DNA of 64,000 nt, taken from NCBI GenBank assembly GCA_902538915.1, contig CACBGZ010000002.1, positions 27,329-91,328 of the forward strand. Direction: 5' to 3'. The stretch is from an uncultured Pelagibacteraceae bacterium (GTDB lineage: Bacteria; Pseudomonadota; Alphaproteobacteria; Pelagibacterales; Pelagibacteraceae). The position numbers and the translations under genes are program-made. How positions within the stretch are numbered: position 1 is the stretch's first letter; each line of letters opens with the position of its first letter. The notes below the pieces were generated by a model. That model did no database searches, was not told the DNA's origin, and saw only the letters and a list, made by a program, of their open reading frames with translations. This document shows positions 52,308-61,013 of the stretch, piece after piece.

Positions 52308-52481
52308 TCAAAAATTAAATACTTTTAGGATATGCGGAACCTCCTCAGTCTTAATCTCTGACATTTTTCTATTATTTACCCTTTCATTGATTTTTTTACA
52401 CTCCTTTAAACATGGGGAACATGCAACGGAAGATTTATTTAAATCAACTTCAGAAATAAATTTTTTTTTTTCTTTCACCAT
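52308..52481 (-). CDS. small cysteine-containing protein (57 aa) in iron-uptake operon
   Basis: MVKEKKKFISEVDLNKSSVACSPCLKECKKINERVNNRKMSEIKTEEVPHILKVFNF, directly after fbpA. Alternative start 52493. Confidence 0.6.
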   Translation of the reverse strand: MVKEKKKFISEVDLNKSSVACSPCLKECKKINERVNNRKMSEIKTEEVPHILKVFNF

Positions 52482-52483
52482 AG

Positions 52484-53512
52484 TTACTTCCAACCAGCAG
52501 CTGTCATTACCTCTACTGCAGCAGCTTGATTTTTTCCATAAGAAGCTAGTTTAGTTTTCATATCTTGTTTGAAATCTAATCCTAGGTTATTAACTACTAA
52601 TGGACTTGGTGAAACACCATCAATCATTGGAAACTCAAAAGTATTATTTGTAAAATGCTCCTGAGAGTCTGGAGTTAATAAAAACTCTACAAGTTTGATC
52701 GCGTTAGCTTTATTTGGCGCACCTTTTACCAAAGCTGCACAACTAACATTCATGTGCGTTCCTCTATCATTTTGATTAGGGAAAAAAGCCTTAACTTTTT
52801 TAGCTGCTTCTTGTTGTTCTGCACCTTTTTTTCCAGATAACATTAGAGCTAAATAGTATGTGTTAGCCACTGCAATATCTGCTTCACCAGCAGCCACTGC
52901 CATTATTTGAGCTCTGTCATTACCGGTTGGTGTTCTAGCCATGTTAGCAACAACTCCTTCAGCCCACGCAGCTGTTGCAGCTTTTCCGTTGTTTTTTATC
53001 AATGATGCTACAAGAGATTTGTTGTAAATGTTGCTAGATTTTCTAATTACTAATCTACCTTTCCATTTAGGATCAGCTAGACCTTCGTAAGTCATTCCAG
53101 ATAATTCAGCACCAGTTACTCTTTCAGGTGAATAATAAATTATTCTTGCTCTTTTTGCGATTCCAACCCACTTGCTTGTTCTGAAGGTTTTTGGAACAGC
53201 TGACTTAATAGCAGGAGATGTTAAACCGCCTTGAAGTGTGCCTTTTGCATCCATAGCACCACATCTTCCAGCATCTGCTGTTATATAAAGATCAGCAGAA
53301 GAATCTGCACCTTCACTAATTATTCTTTTCTCTAAGGCACCTGATTTTCCATTAATTAAATTTACTTTTATTCCAGTTAAATTTGTAAACTTGGAATAAA
53401 GTTCTGCGTCTGCTTTGTAATGTCTTGCATTAAAAACGCTAACTTCATTTGCGATAGAAAAAGTTGATACAAATAAAGATGTTATTAAAGCAAAAATAGT
53501 TACTTTTTTCAT
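52484..53512 (-). CDS. fbpA: iron(III) ABC transporter substrate-binding protein (FbpA-like)
   Basis: VSVFNARHYKADAELYSKFTNLTGIKVNLI; ADLYITADAGRCGAMDAKG. Start set at MKKVTIF. Confidence 0.92.
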   Translation of the reverse strand: MKKVTIFALITSLFVSTFSIANEVSVFNARHYKADAELYSKFTNLTGIKVNLINGKSGALEKRIISEGADSSADLYITADAGRCGAMDAKGTLQGGLTSPAIKSAVPKTFRTSKWVGIAKRARIIYYSPERVTGAELSGMTYEGLADPKWKGRLVIRKSSNIYNKSLVASLIKNNGKAATAAWAEGVVANMARTPTGNDRAQIMAVAAGEADIAVANTYYLALMLSGKKGAEQQEAAKKVKAFFPNQNDRGTHMNVSCAALVKGAPNKANAIKLVEFLLTPDSQEHFTNNTFEFPMIDGVSPSPLVVNNLGLDFKQDMKTKLASYGKNQAAAVEVMTAAGWK

Positions 53513-53564
53513 TCGTTCTCCGTTTCTCCGCAATATTTAGTTGAAAATGATAACTATTCTCAAT

Positions 53565-53583
53565 GATAATGATAATCAATCGC
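53565..53583. promoter_or_regulatory. Fur-box-like operator upstream of fbpA
   Basis: GATAATGATAATCAATCGC matches 16/19 of GATAATGATAATCATTATC; overlapping related sequence atgataactattctcaatga just downstream. Confidence 0.7.
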
Positions 53584-53634
53584 AACAATGTCGCACATGC
53601 GTAATTTTAAAGAATTAACTCAAAAATTGAATGA

Positions 53635-54525
53635 TTAAGCTTCCCAGTCGCCTATTTTACTAAATAAAAAGTTTCTAAATGCTTGAACTCTAGCTGTATT
53701 TTTTAAGGATTGAGGATACACAAAATGAGCTTCTGTAATTGGGCCTTCAGATTTGGGTAACACCTTAATAACTTTATTCGAATCACTAACTAAATACTCA
53801 GGTAATGCTGCTAAACCAACTCCAGACTCAACAGCTAAGAGTAAACCCATAACACTGTTAACCTTCATTATAGTTTTTCTTTTTTTGCCATCATGCATAC
53901 CAAGTTTTAAAGCCCAATCTGGGTTATAAACCGGAGAAGGTGCTCCCTTTCCGAATGAGATAAATTTATGTTTGTTTAAATCTCCAATGGTTTTAGGCAT
54001 TCCGTTTTTTTCAAGGTATTTATTTGAACCATAAATATAGTATTTAATATCAACTAATTTTTTTTGAATGTAATTAAGCTGTTTAGGTCTTCTCATAAAA
54101 ATACCTATATCTGCTTGTCTTGTGCTCAAATCTAATTCTTTATCATCAAATACAAGTTCGATCTCTATTTCTGGATGAAGTCTCATGAATTCTTGTATTC
54201 TAGGAGTTAACCAATGAGTACCAAAACTTCTAACAGTGGTGATAGTTAATTTACCAGTAGGTTTATTTTTTTGATCACCTAATGAAGTTTCAACCTCTTT
54301 TAACTTGCTAATTACCTCATGTGCAGTTTTGAAAACATACTCACCATTTTCTGTAAGTGTTAATCCCCTTGCGTGCCTTTCAAATAATTGAACTTTCAAA
54401 TCTTGTTCAAGGGATTGTATTTGTCTGCTTATAGCTGACTGACTTAGATTTAAATTGACAGTTGCACTAGTAAAACTACCAGCTTCTGCAACGGCATGAA
54501 AGATTTTTAATTTATCCCAATCCAT
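53635..54525 (-). CDS. LysR-family transcriptional regulator
   Basis: HAVAEAGSFTSATVNLNLSQSAISRQIQSLEQDLKVQLFERHARG HTH. Confidence 0.93.
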   Translation of the reverse strand: MDWDKLKIFHAVAEAGSFTSATVNLNLSQSAISRQIQSLEQDLKVQLFERHARGLTLTENGEYVFKTAHEVISKLKEVETSLGDQKNKPTGKLTITTVRSFGTHWLTPRIQEFMRLHPEIEIELVFDDKELDLSTRQADIGIFMRRPKQLNYIQKKLVDIKYYIYGSNKYLEKNGMPKTIGDLNKHKFISFGKGAPSPVYNPDWALKLGMHDGKKRKTIMKVNSVMGLLLAVESGVGLAALPEYLVSDSNKVIKVLPKSEGPITEAHFVYPQSLKNTARVQAFRNFLFSKIGDWEA

Positions 54526-55526
54526 TATTTGTTTAAATCAATTAAAACTCTTCCGGTGATCTCACCTTTAAGTATTTTAGGATAAGTTTCAATCAATTCC
54601 TCTAAACTTATTGTTTGAATAGACTTTTCTAGTAAATCAAAATCAATTAAATTAGCTGCTTCTCCCCAAATAAATTCTCTTCTTTTAATACTGCAGTTTG
54701 CAGAGTCCATGCCCCAAAGTTTTATACCTCTTAACATAAACGGAATAACATTGGTGTTAAGTTCATTTGTACTTGCATTACCACAAACTGCTATAATACC
54801 TGTTGGATTTGTTTGCACTATTGCGTTAGCTAAAATTTTTCCACCAACAGTATCAACGACCCCATCCCATAAGCCTTTATCAATTAATTTTGGATCTTTA
54901 TCAAATTCAGCGCGATTTATAACGTTTTTTGCACCAAGTGATTTCAAATACTCTGTTTTTGAATCTTTTCCAGAAACAGCTGTAACCTCATAACCCATTT
55001 TATTTAAAATCATCACAGCAACACTTCCTACACCGCCTGTTGCTCCTGTGACTAAAACATTTTTTACTTTTTCACCAAGTAACAACTCTTCTCTTGCTTT
55101 TATAGCGAATGCTGCCATTAAAGATGTGAAACCTGCAGTACCTAAAGTCATAGCTTGTTTGCTTGTTAAGTTTTTTGGTTTTTTTACTAAGAAATCTCCA
55201 TTGACTTTCGCAATTTGTGAGTATCCACCATAAAATATTTCTCCAACCCTAAATCCTGTCAAAATTATCTCATCACCTTCCTTAAATTTTGAATTTTGAC
55301 TTTCAATTACAGTTCCTGAGAAATCGATACCAGGGATGTGGGGAAACTCTTTTACTAACCGCCCACCATTTTTTAAAATCATGCCATCTTTAAAATTTAA
55401 GTCTGAAAAATCTACTTTGACTGTAACATCCCCATGTTTTAAGAAGCTTTTATCGATAGATTTTACTTCTCTTATAAATTCTTCACCTTTTTGATCTAAA
55501 ACTAATGCTTTAAATTGATTAGACAC
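54525..55526 (-). CDS. acuI: MDR-family oxidoreductase, AcuI/YhdH-like acrylyl-CoA reductase
   Basis: FKALVLDQKGEEF; LNFKDGMILKNGGRL; HIPGIDFSGTV; VTGATGGVGSVAVMIL. Confidence 0.85.
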   Translation of the reverse strand: MSNQFKALVLDQKGEEFIREVKSIDKSFLKHGDVTVKVDFSDLNFKDGMILKNGGRLVKEFPHIPGIDFSGTVIESQNSKFKEGDEIILTGFRVGEIFYGGYSQIAKVNGDFLVKKPKNLTSKQAMTLGTAGFTSLMAAFAIKAREELLLGEKVKNVLVTGATGGVGSVAVMILNKMGYEVTAVSGKDSKTEYLKSLGAKNVINRAEFDKDPKLIDKGLWDGVVDTVGGKILANAIVQTNPTGIIAVCGNASTNELNTNVIPFMLRGIKLWGMDSANCSIKRREFIWGEAANLIDFDLLEKSIQTISLEELIETYPKILKGEITGRVLIDLNK

Positions 55527-55527
55527 T

Positions 55528-56142
55528 TTATTCTTTTGAAATACTTATAAATCTTAGATATCTATTTTGATAACTTAGATCATCTTTAAATTGACCTAAA
55601 TAATAATTTGTAACAGTTGTAGCTTGCTCTTTTTTAATGCCTCTCATGGTCATACATTGATGAGTTGAATCTATTGTAACAGCTACTCCTTTGGCATCTA
55701 AAGACTGCATAAGGGTATTCGCAATTTGCATAGTAAGTCTCTCTTGTGTTTGAAGTCTTTTAGAGAATACTTCAACAACTCTAGCTAATTTACTTAAGCC
55801 AACCACTCTGTCTTTAGGAATGTATGCAACATGTGCTTTTCCTATGATAGGTGCCATATGGTGTTCACAATGACTTTGTACGGAAATATTTTTTTGGATA
55901 ACCATATCATCATAACCATCAACATCTCCAAATGTTTTATCTAAAATTTGATTAGGATCCTCATTGTATCCTTTAAAATACTCCTTAAAGGCTTTAACTA
56001 CTCTTTTTGGAGTTTCCAATAAGCCCTCTCTGTTTGGATCTTCACCCATCCAAGCTAAGATTGTTTTAAAAGCCTCCTCAGCTTCTTTATCTGAGATTTT
56101 ATTTATCTGTTTATTGATATCTGTATCTTTAACAAGTTTCAT
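55528..56142 (-). CDS. folE: GTP cyclohydrolase I
   Basis: GLLETPKRVVKAFKEYF; SHCEHHMAPIIGKAHVAYIP; STHQCMTMRG. Confidence 0.95.
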   Translation of the reverse strand: MKLVKDTDINKQINKISDKEAEEAFKTILAWMGEDPNREGLLETPKRVVKAFKEYFKGYNEDPNQILDKTFGDVDGYDDMVIQKNISVQSHCEHHMAPIIGKAHVAYIPKDRVVGLSKLARVVEVFSKRLQTQERLTMQIANTLMQSLDAKGVAVTIDSTHQCMTMRGIKKEQATTVTNYYLGQFKDDLSYQNRYLRFISISKE

Positions 56143-56218
56143 GCAGAGTTTTATACCTATATTTTGTTAATTTTAAAATATTTAAAATACAGCTATATGT
56201 GCTACATAATAACTGTAT

Positions 56219-56686
56219 ATGTTCAAAAAAAGAGAAAATGTAGTCGAAATCGAAGAAGGCAATCTTCTATCTCCAAAATTTGATAATGACGGACTTATTC
56301 CAGTTATCACAATGTGTGCAAAAACAAAAGAGATTTTAATGCACGGCTATATGAATGTTGAGGCGCTAAAAAAAACAATTGAAACAAAAGAGGCTCATTA
56401 TTTTAGTCGGTCAAGAAATTCTATCTGGCACAAAGGAAAAACAAGCGGTTTTACTCAAAAAGTAAATGAAATAAGAATTGACGATGATCAAGATTCTATA
56501 TGGTTAACTGTAGATATTGGTGATGGTGCAAGTTGTCATGTCGGTTATAGATCATGTTTTTATAGATCAATTCCCTTAGGACCTATCGATAATGGACGTA
56601 AAGTTGAAATGAAATTTTTAGAAAAAGAAAAAAAGTTTGATCCAGAAAAAGTTTATAAAGGTCAACCAAATCCCACTAAGATATAA
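56219..56686 (+). CDS. hisI: phosphoribosyl-AMP cyclohydrolase
   Basis: MHGYMN; YFSRSRNSIWHKGKTSG; CHVGYRSCFYR. Confidence 0.93.
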   Translation: MFKKRENVVEIEEGNLLSPKFDNDGLIPVITMCAKTKEILMHGYMNVEALKKTIETKEAHYFSRSRNSIWHKGKTSGFTQKVNEIRIDDDQDSIWLTVDIGDGASCHVGYRSCFYRSIPLGPIDNGRKVEMKFLEKEKKFDPEKVYKGQPNPTKI

Positions 56687-56691
56687 GACTT

Positions 56692-57300
56692 ATGAAAGTG
56701 TTAAGCCCTTTTGGCCCTAAGATTGCTATAGTCAAAATTCCAAAAAAAATTATAAATAATATCAATTTTGAAGTAGATAAAATTATAGGTGATAAAAAGA
56801 GATTAAAAAAAAGTGATTACTCAAATAAATTGGTTGGTCAAGTGATGCAAGAAATAAAATTAGATAATAAATTTATCAAAAAGAATCTTTTAAAATTTGT
56901 TAAAGATAATATCAAGAAATATATAAAACAAAGTTCAAAAAGAAATGTTAAAAGGATAAATCTTAAAAGTCTTTGGGTAGTGAGACAGTTTAAAAATGAG
57001 TATAATCCAATTCATTTTCATAGTGGTAATATTTCAGGTGTTGGTTATTTAAAAATACCCAAAAATATTACTAAAAGTAAAAAAAGACTTAAAACAAATG
57101 GAACTATAGATTTTATCCATGGCTCAAAATCATTTTTAAATGATAGTTTATTTAATCATAATCCGAAAGTTGGTGATATGATTTTATTTCCAAACAATTT
57201 AATGCATACCGCTTACCCTTTTAAAAGAGAGGGAGAGCGAAGATCTTTTTCTTTTAATGTAGATATTGATAAAAAAACATTAGATATTTTTAATGGATAA
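56692..57300 (+). CDS. putative 2OG-Fe(II) oxygenase
   Basis: YNPIHFHSGNISGVGYLKIPK...GDMILFPNNLMHTAYPF (HxD/E..H-like). Confidence 0.65.
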   Translation: MKVLSPFGPKIAIVKIPKKIINNINFEVDKIIGDKKRLKKSDYSNKLVGQVMQEIKLDNKFIKKNLLKFVKDNIKKYIKQSSKRNVKRINLKSLWVVRQFKNEYNPIHFHSGNISGVGYLKIPKNITKSKKRLKTNGTIDFIHGSKSFLNDSLFNHNPKVGDMILFPNNLMHTAYPFKREGERRSFSFNVDIDKKTLDIFNG

Positions 57301-57667
57301 AATTCAAAAAAACGTTTTAGGTGAGGATTTAGAGCTTTGTTCTAATAACCCTTTAACTGGTTGGTATAGAGATGGGTGTTGCAATACCGATGAAAATGAT
57401 CATGGTTTGCATACTGTTTGTGCAAAAGTAACTACAGAATTTTTAGAATGGTGTAAAAATGCTGGTAATGATTTAATTACACCTCACCCTGAATTTGGAT
57501 TTCCAGGACTTAAAGATGGTGATGGTTGGTGTGTTTGTGCAACTTGGTATGCAAGAGCTGTAGAAGCTGGAAAAGGTTGTCCTATTTATCTAAAGAGTAC
57601 TCATGAAAATACTTTAAAATTACTTCCAATTGAAACATTAAAAAAATTTGCAATAGATTTGTCTTAA
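57293..57667 (+). CDS. DUF2237 family protein
   Basis: NVLGEDLELCSNNPLTGWYRDGCCNTDENDHGLHTVCAKVT; GDGWCVCATWYARA. Confidence 0.88.
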   Translation: MDKIQKNVLGEDLELCSNNPLTGWYRDGCCNTDENDHGLHTVCAKVTTEFLEWCKNAGNDLITPHPEFGFPGLKDGDGWCVCATWYARAVEAGKGCPIYLKSTHENTLKLLPIETLKKFAIDLS

Positions 57668-59287
57668 TTACATGTTCCCATACCTTGGTCCACCTCCACC
57701 TTCAGGTGTAACCCAAGTAATATTTTGTGATGGTTCTTTGATATCGCAAGTTTTACAGTGAATACAATTTTGAGAATTAATTACAAATTTATTAATATTA
57801 TTTTCTGTTTGAACCTCATAAACACCTGCTGGACAATATCTTTGGGCAGGCTCATCATATTTTTCTAAAGTATAGTTAATGGGTAAATTTGGATCCTTCA
57901 ACTTCAAGTGAACTGGTTGATTATCTGCATGATTAGTGCCTGTTAGATAAACAGAGCTTGTTTTATCAAAAGTAAGAATATTATCTGGTTTAGGATAATC
58001 AATTTTGGGCATCTCTTTAGCTGATTTTAATGTCTGATGATCGGCATGTTTATGTCTTAATGTGAATGGAAGTTTGCCTCTAAACAGAATTTGGTCAATT
58101 CCTGTAAAAATAATCCCAAATATTAAACCCCAGCTAAAACTAGGTTTTACATTTCTAGCTTTATATAACTCATCATATAGCCAACTTTGTTTGAGCTTTT
58201 CCTCAAAATTAGACAAATCCTTGTCATTTTTGATGTGTTCATTAATTGCTTCAGCAGCTATTATTCCACTTTTCATAGCAGTATGAGAACCTTTTATTTT
58301 TGGCATATTTAATGTTCCAGCATCACATCCAATGAGTAATGCACCGGGCATAAACATTTTTGGTAAACTTTGGAAACCACCTTCAATCAATGCTCTTGCA
58401 CCATAAGAAATTCTTTTTCCTCCCTCTATCATTTTTTTTATGGCTGGATGAGTTTTAAATCTCTGAAATTCATCGAATGGCGATAAATGCGGATTTTTAT
58501 AATCTAATCCAATTACATATCCTAAAAAAATTTGTTTGTTTTCAGCATGATAGATAAAACTTCCACCATAAGTGTTGTTATCCAATGGCCAGCCAGCACT
58601 ATGTATAACTAGCCCTTCCTGATGATTTTTATCTTCTATTTCCCAAATTTCTTTAAAACCAATTCCATACTGTTGAGGATCTTTTCCTTTATCAAGTTCA
58701 AACTTTTTAATTAATTGTTTTCCTAAATGTCCCCTACATCCTTCAGCAAATACAGTAACCTTTCCTAACAATTCTATCCCAGGTTCAAAACTATCTTTTT
58801 TATTTCCATCTTTGTCTACTCCCATATCTTGAGTAGCCACACCTTTAACTGAACCGTCTTCATTATATAAAATTTCACTAGCGGGAAAACCTGGAAAAAT
58901 TTCGACACCTAAACTTTCCGCTTGTTCTGCTAACCACCTACACAAATTAGCAAGACTAATTATATAATTTTTATGGTTTTGTTGAACAGACGGTAATAAC
59001 CAAGTTGGCCAACTTAATGATTTTGTTTTACTTAAAAATAAAAATTTTTCTTTTGTAACTTTGGTTTTGATTGGTGCATTTAATTCTTTCCAGTTTGGAA
59101 ATAATTCATCGAGAGCTCTAGTTTCAAAAACATTTCCACTTAATATATGAGCACCAATTTCCGAAGCCTTTTCTAAAATACAAATGTTTAATTCTGAGTT
59201 TAATTGTTTTAATTTAATTGCAGTTGTTAATCCAGATGGACCACCACCTACAATAACAACATCATATTCCATTTTCTCTCTGGACAT
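57668..59287 (-). CDS. electron transfer flavoprotein-ubiquinone oxidoreductase
   Basis: VIVGGGPSGL; 4Fe-4S NSQNCIHCKTCDIKEPSQNITWVTPEGGGGPRYGNM. Confidence 0.95.
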   Translation of the reverse strand: MSREKMEYDVVIVGGGPSGLTTAIKLKQLNSELNICILEKASEIGAHILSGNVFETRALDELFPNWKELNAPIKTKVTKEKFLFLSKTKSLSWPTWLLPSVQQNHKNYIISLANLCRWLAEQAESLGVEIFPGFPASEILYNEDGSVKGVATQDMGVDKDGNKKDSFEPGIELLGKVTVFAEGCRGHLGKQLIKKFELDKGKDPQQYGIGFKEIWEIEDKNHQEGLVIHSAGWPLDNNTYGGSFIYHAENKQIFLGYVIGLDYKNPHLSPFDEFQRFKTHPAIKKMIEGGKRISYGARALIEGGFQSLPKMFMPGALLIGCDAGTLNMPKIKGSHTAMKSGIIAAEAINEHIKNDKDLSNFEEKLKQSWLYDELYKARNVKPSFSWGLIFGIIFTGIDQILFRGKLPFTLRHKHADHQTLKSAKEMPKIDYPKPDNILTFDKTSSVYLTGTNHADNQPVHLKLKDPNLPINYTLEKYDEPAQRYCPAGVYEVQTENNINKFVINSQNCIHCKTCDIKEPSQNITWVTPEGGGGPRYGNM

Positions 59288-59310
59288 AGAGTAATTTTTT
59301 ACAGATTATA

Positions 59311-60264
59311 TTATTTTTGTATAGTGTTTAATTTGTTCAATTCTTCCAAAAATTTTGGTAGTGCATCAAATAAATCTGCCTCTAAACCATAATCTGCAAC
59401 ACTAAAAATTGGAGCCTCGCCGTCCTTATTTATAGCAACAATTACTTTGCTCTCTTTCATTCCAGCTAAATGCTGAATAGCACCAGAAATTCCTACAGCA
59501 ATATATAGGTCTGGCACAACGACTTTGCCAGTTTGTCCAACTTGATGATCATTTGTTATATAACCTGCATCAACCGCAGCTCTCGAAGCACCGATAGCAG
59601 CATTAAGTTTATCTGCAACAGCAGTAATTAATTTGAAATTTTCACCACTTTGCATACCTCTGCCACCAGAAACAACTACTCTAGCCGTTCCCAATTCTGG
59701 TCTATCTGATTTGATTTCCTCTTTTTTTATAAATTTAGTAATTTCTGTTGCTTCAGCAGCATCACCATTTTGTATTTCAGCTGACCCACCAGATGTTGGA
59801 GCAGGGTCAAAAGATGTGGGTCTGATTGTTACACACTTTATTTTATCATTGCTTTTTACTGTTGCAAATGCATTACCCGCATAAATTGGTCTTTGAAATG
59901 TATCTTCAGATATTACTTTCGTAATATCACTAACCTGAGAAACATCTAATAGCGCTGCAACTCTTGGCATTAAGTTCTTTCCAAAAGTATTCGCTGAACA
60001 TACTATGTGAGAATAATTTCCAGAAAGTTTTATAATAACGGATGTGTAATTTTCTGCTAAATAATTTTCATAAATTGGATTATTCACATTTATAACCTTT
60101 TTAACATTAGGAACCTGAGAAATTGATTTAGCTACTTCTTCAGAATTTGATCCAATTACTAAAACATGAACATCTTCATTAATTTGTGATGCAGCAGAAA
60201 TTGCATTTAAAGTAAAAGGTTTAACTTCTTTATTGTTATGTTCTGCTATTAATAAAACTGACAT
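59311..60264 (-). CDS. etfA: electron transfer flavoprotein alpha subunit
   Basis: VVSGGRGMQSGENFKL; GQTGKVVVPDLYIAVGISGAIQHLAGM. Confidence 0.95.
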   Translation of the reverse strand: MSVLLIAEHNNKEVKPFTLNAISAASQINEDVHVLVIGSNSEEVAKSISQVPNVKKVINVNNPIYENYLAENYTSVIIKLSGNYSHIVCSANTFGKNLMPRVAALLDVSQVSDITKVISEDTFQRPIYAGNAFATVKSNDKIKCVTIRPTSFDPAPTSGGSAEIQNGDAAEATEITKFIKKEEIKSDRPELGTARVVVSGGRGMQSGENFKLITAVADKLNAAIGASRAAVDAGYITNDHQVGQTGKVVVPDLYIAVGISGAIQHLAGMKESKVIVAINKDGEAPIFSVADYGLEADLFDALPKFLEELNKLNTIQK

Positions 60265-61013
60265 TATATTACTTTAGCTTCATTTTTTAATTTTTGAACT
60301 AATTCTTCAACACTTGCGACTTTAATCCCAGCCTTTCTTTTTGGGGGCTCTTCTACTTTAATTTGTTCTATTCTTGATTTTACATCGACTCCAAGATCAC
60401 CAGCACTTATTTGTTCTATAGGTTTCTTCTTAGCCTTCATTATATTAGGTAAAGAGGCATATCTTGGTTCATTTAATCTTAAGTCACAAGTAACTATAGC
60501 AGGTACGTTCACCTCAATAGTCTCCAGTCCTTCATCGACCTCCCTAGTGACCTCTAAAGATTTTTCTTTTACTTCTATTTTTGATGCAAATGTTGCTTGT
60601 GGCCAATTTAATAGCGCAGCTAACATTTGACCGGTTTGATTACAATCATCATCAATAGCTTGTTTACCCATAAAAACTAGATCTGGCTTTTCTTTTTCAA
60701 CAATCTTTTTTAAAATTTTGGAAACCGCCAAAGGTTCTATTACCCCATCAACTTTTACTAAAATACCTCTATCAGCTCCAACAGCTAATGCTTTTCTTAC
60801 AGTCTCTTGTGCCTTTTCTTCTCCCACCGAAACTGCCACAACCTCTTTAGCTTTGCCTGCTTCTTTAATTTTTACTGCTTCCTCTATTGCATTATCATCT
60901 GGAGGATTTGTAGACATCTTAACATTGTCGGTAACTACCCCAGAGTTATCTTCTTTGACTCTTATTTGAACGTTATAATCAATAACTCTTTTGACTGCGA
61001 CTAGGATTTTCAT
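60264..61013 (-). CDS. etfB: electron transfer flavoprotein beta subunit
   Basis: [52 protein letters not shown]. Confidence 0.95.
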   Translation of the reverse strand: MKILVAVKRVIDYNVQIRVKEDNSGVVTDNVKMSTNPPDDNAIEEAVKIKEAGKAKEVVAVSVGEEKAQETVRKALAVGADRGILVKVDGVIEPLAVSKILKKIVEKEKPDLVFMGKQAIDDDCNQTGQMLAALLNWPQATFASKIEVKEKSLEVTREVDEGLETIEVNVPAIVTCDLRLNEPRYASLPNIMKAKKKPIEQISAGDLGVDVKSRIEQIKVEEPPKRKAGIKVASVEELVQKLKNEAKVI

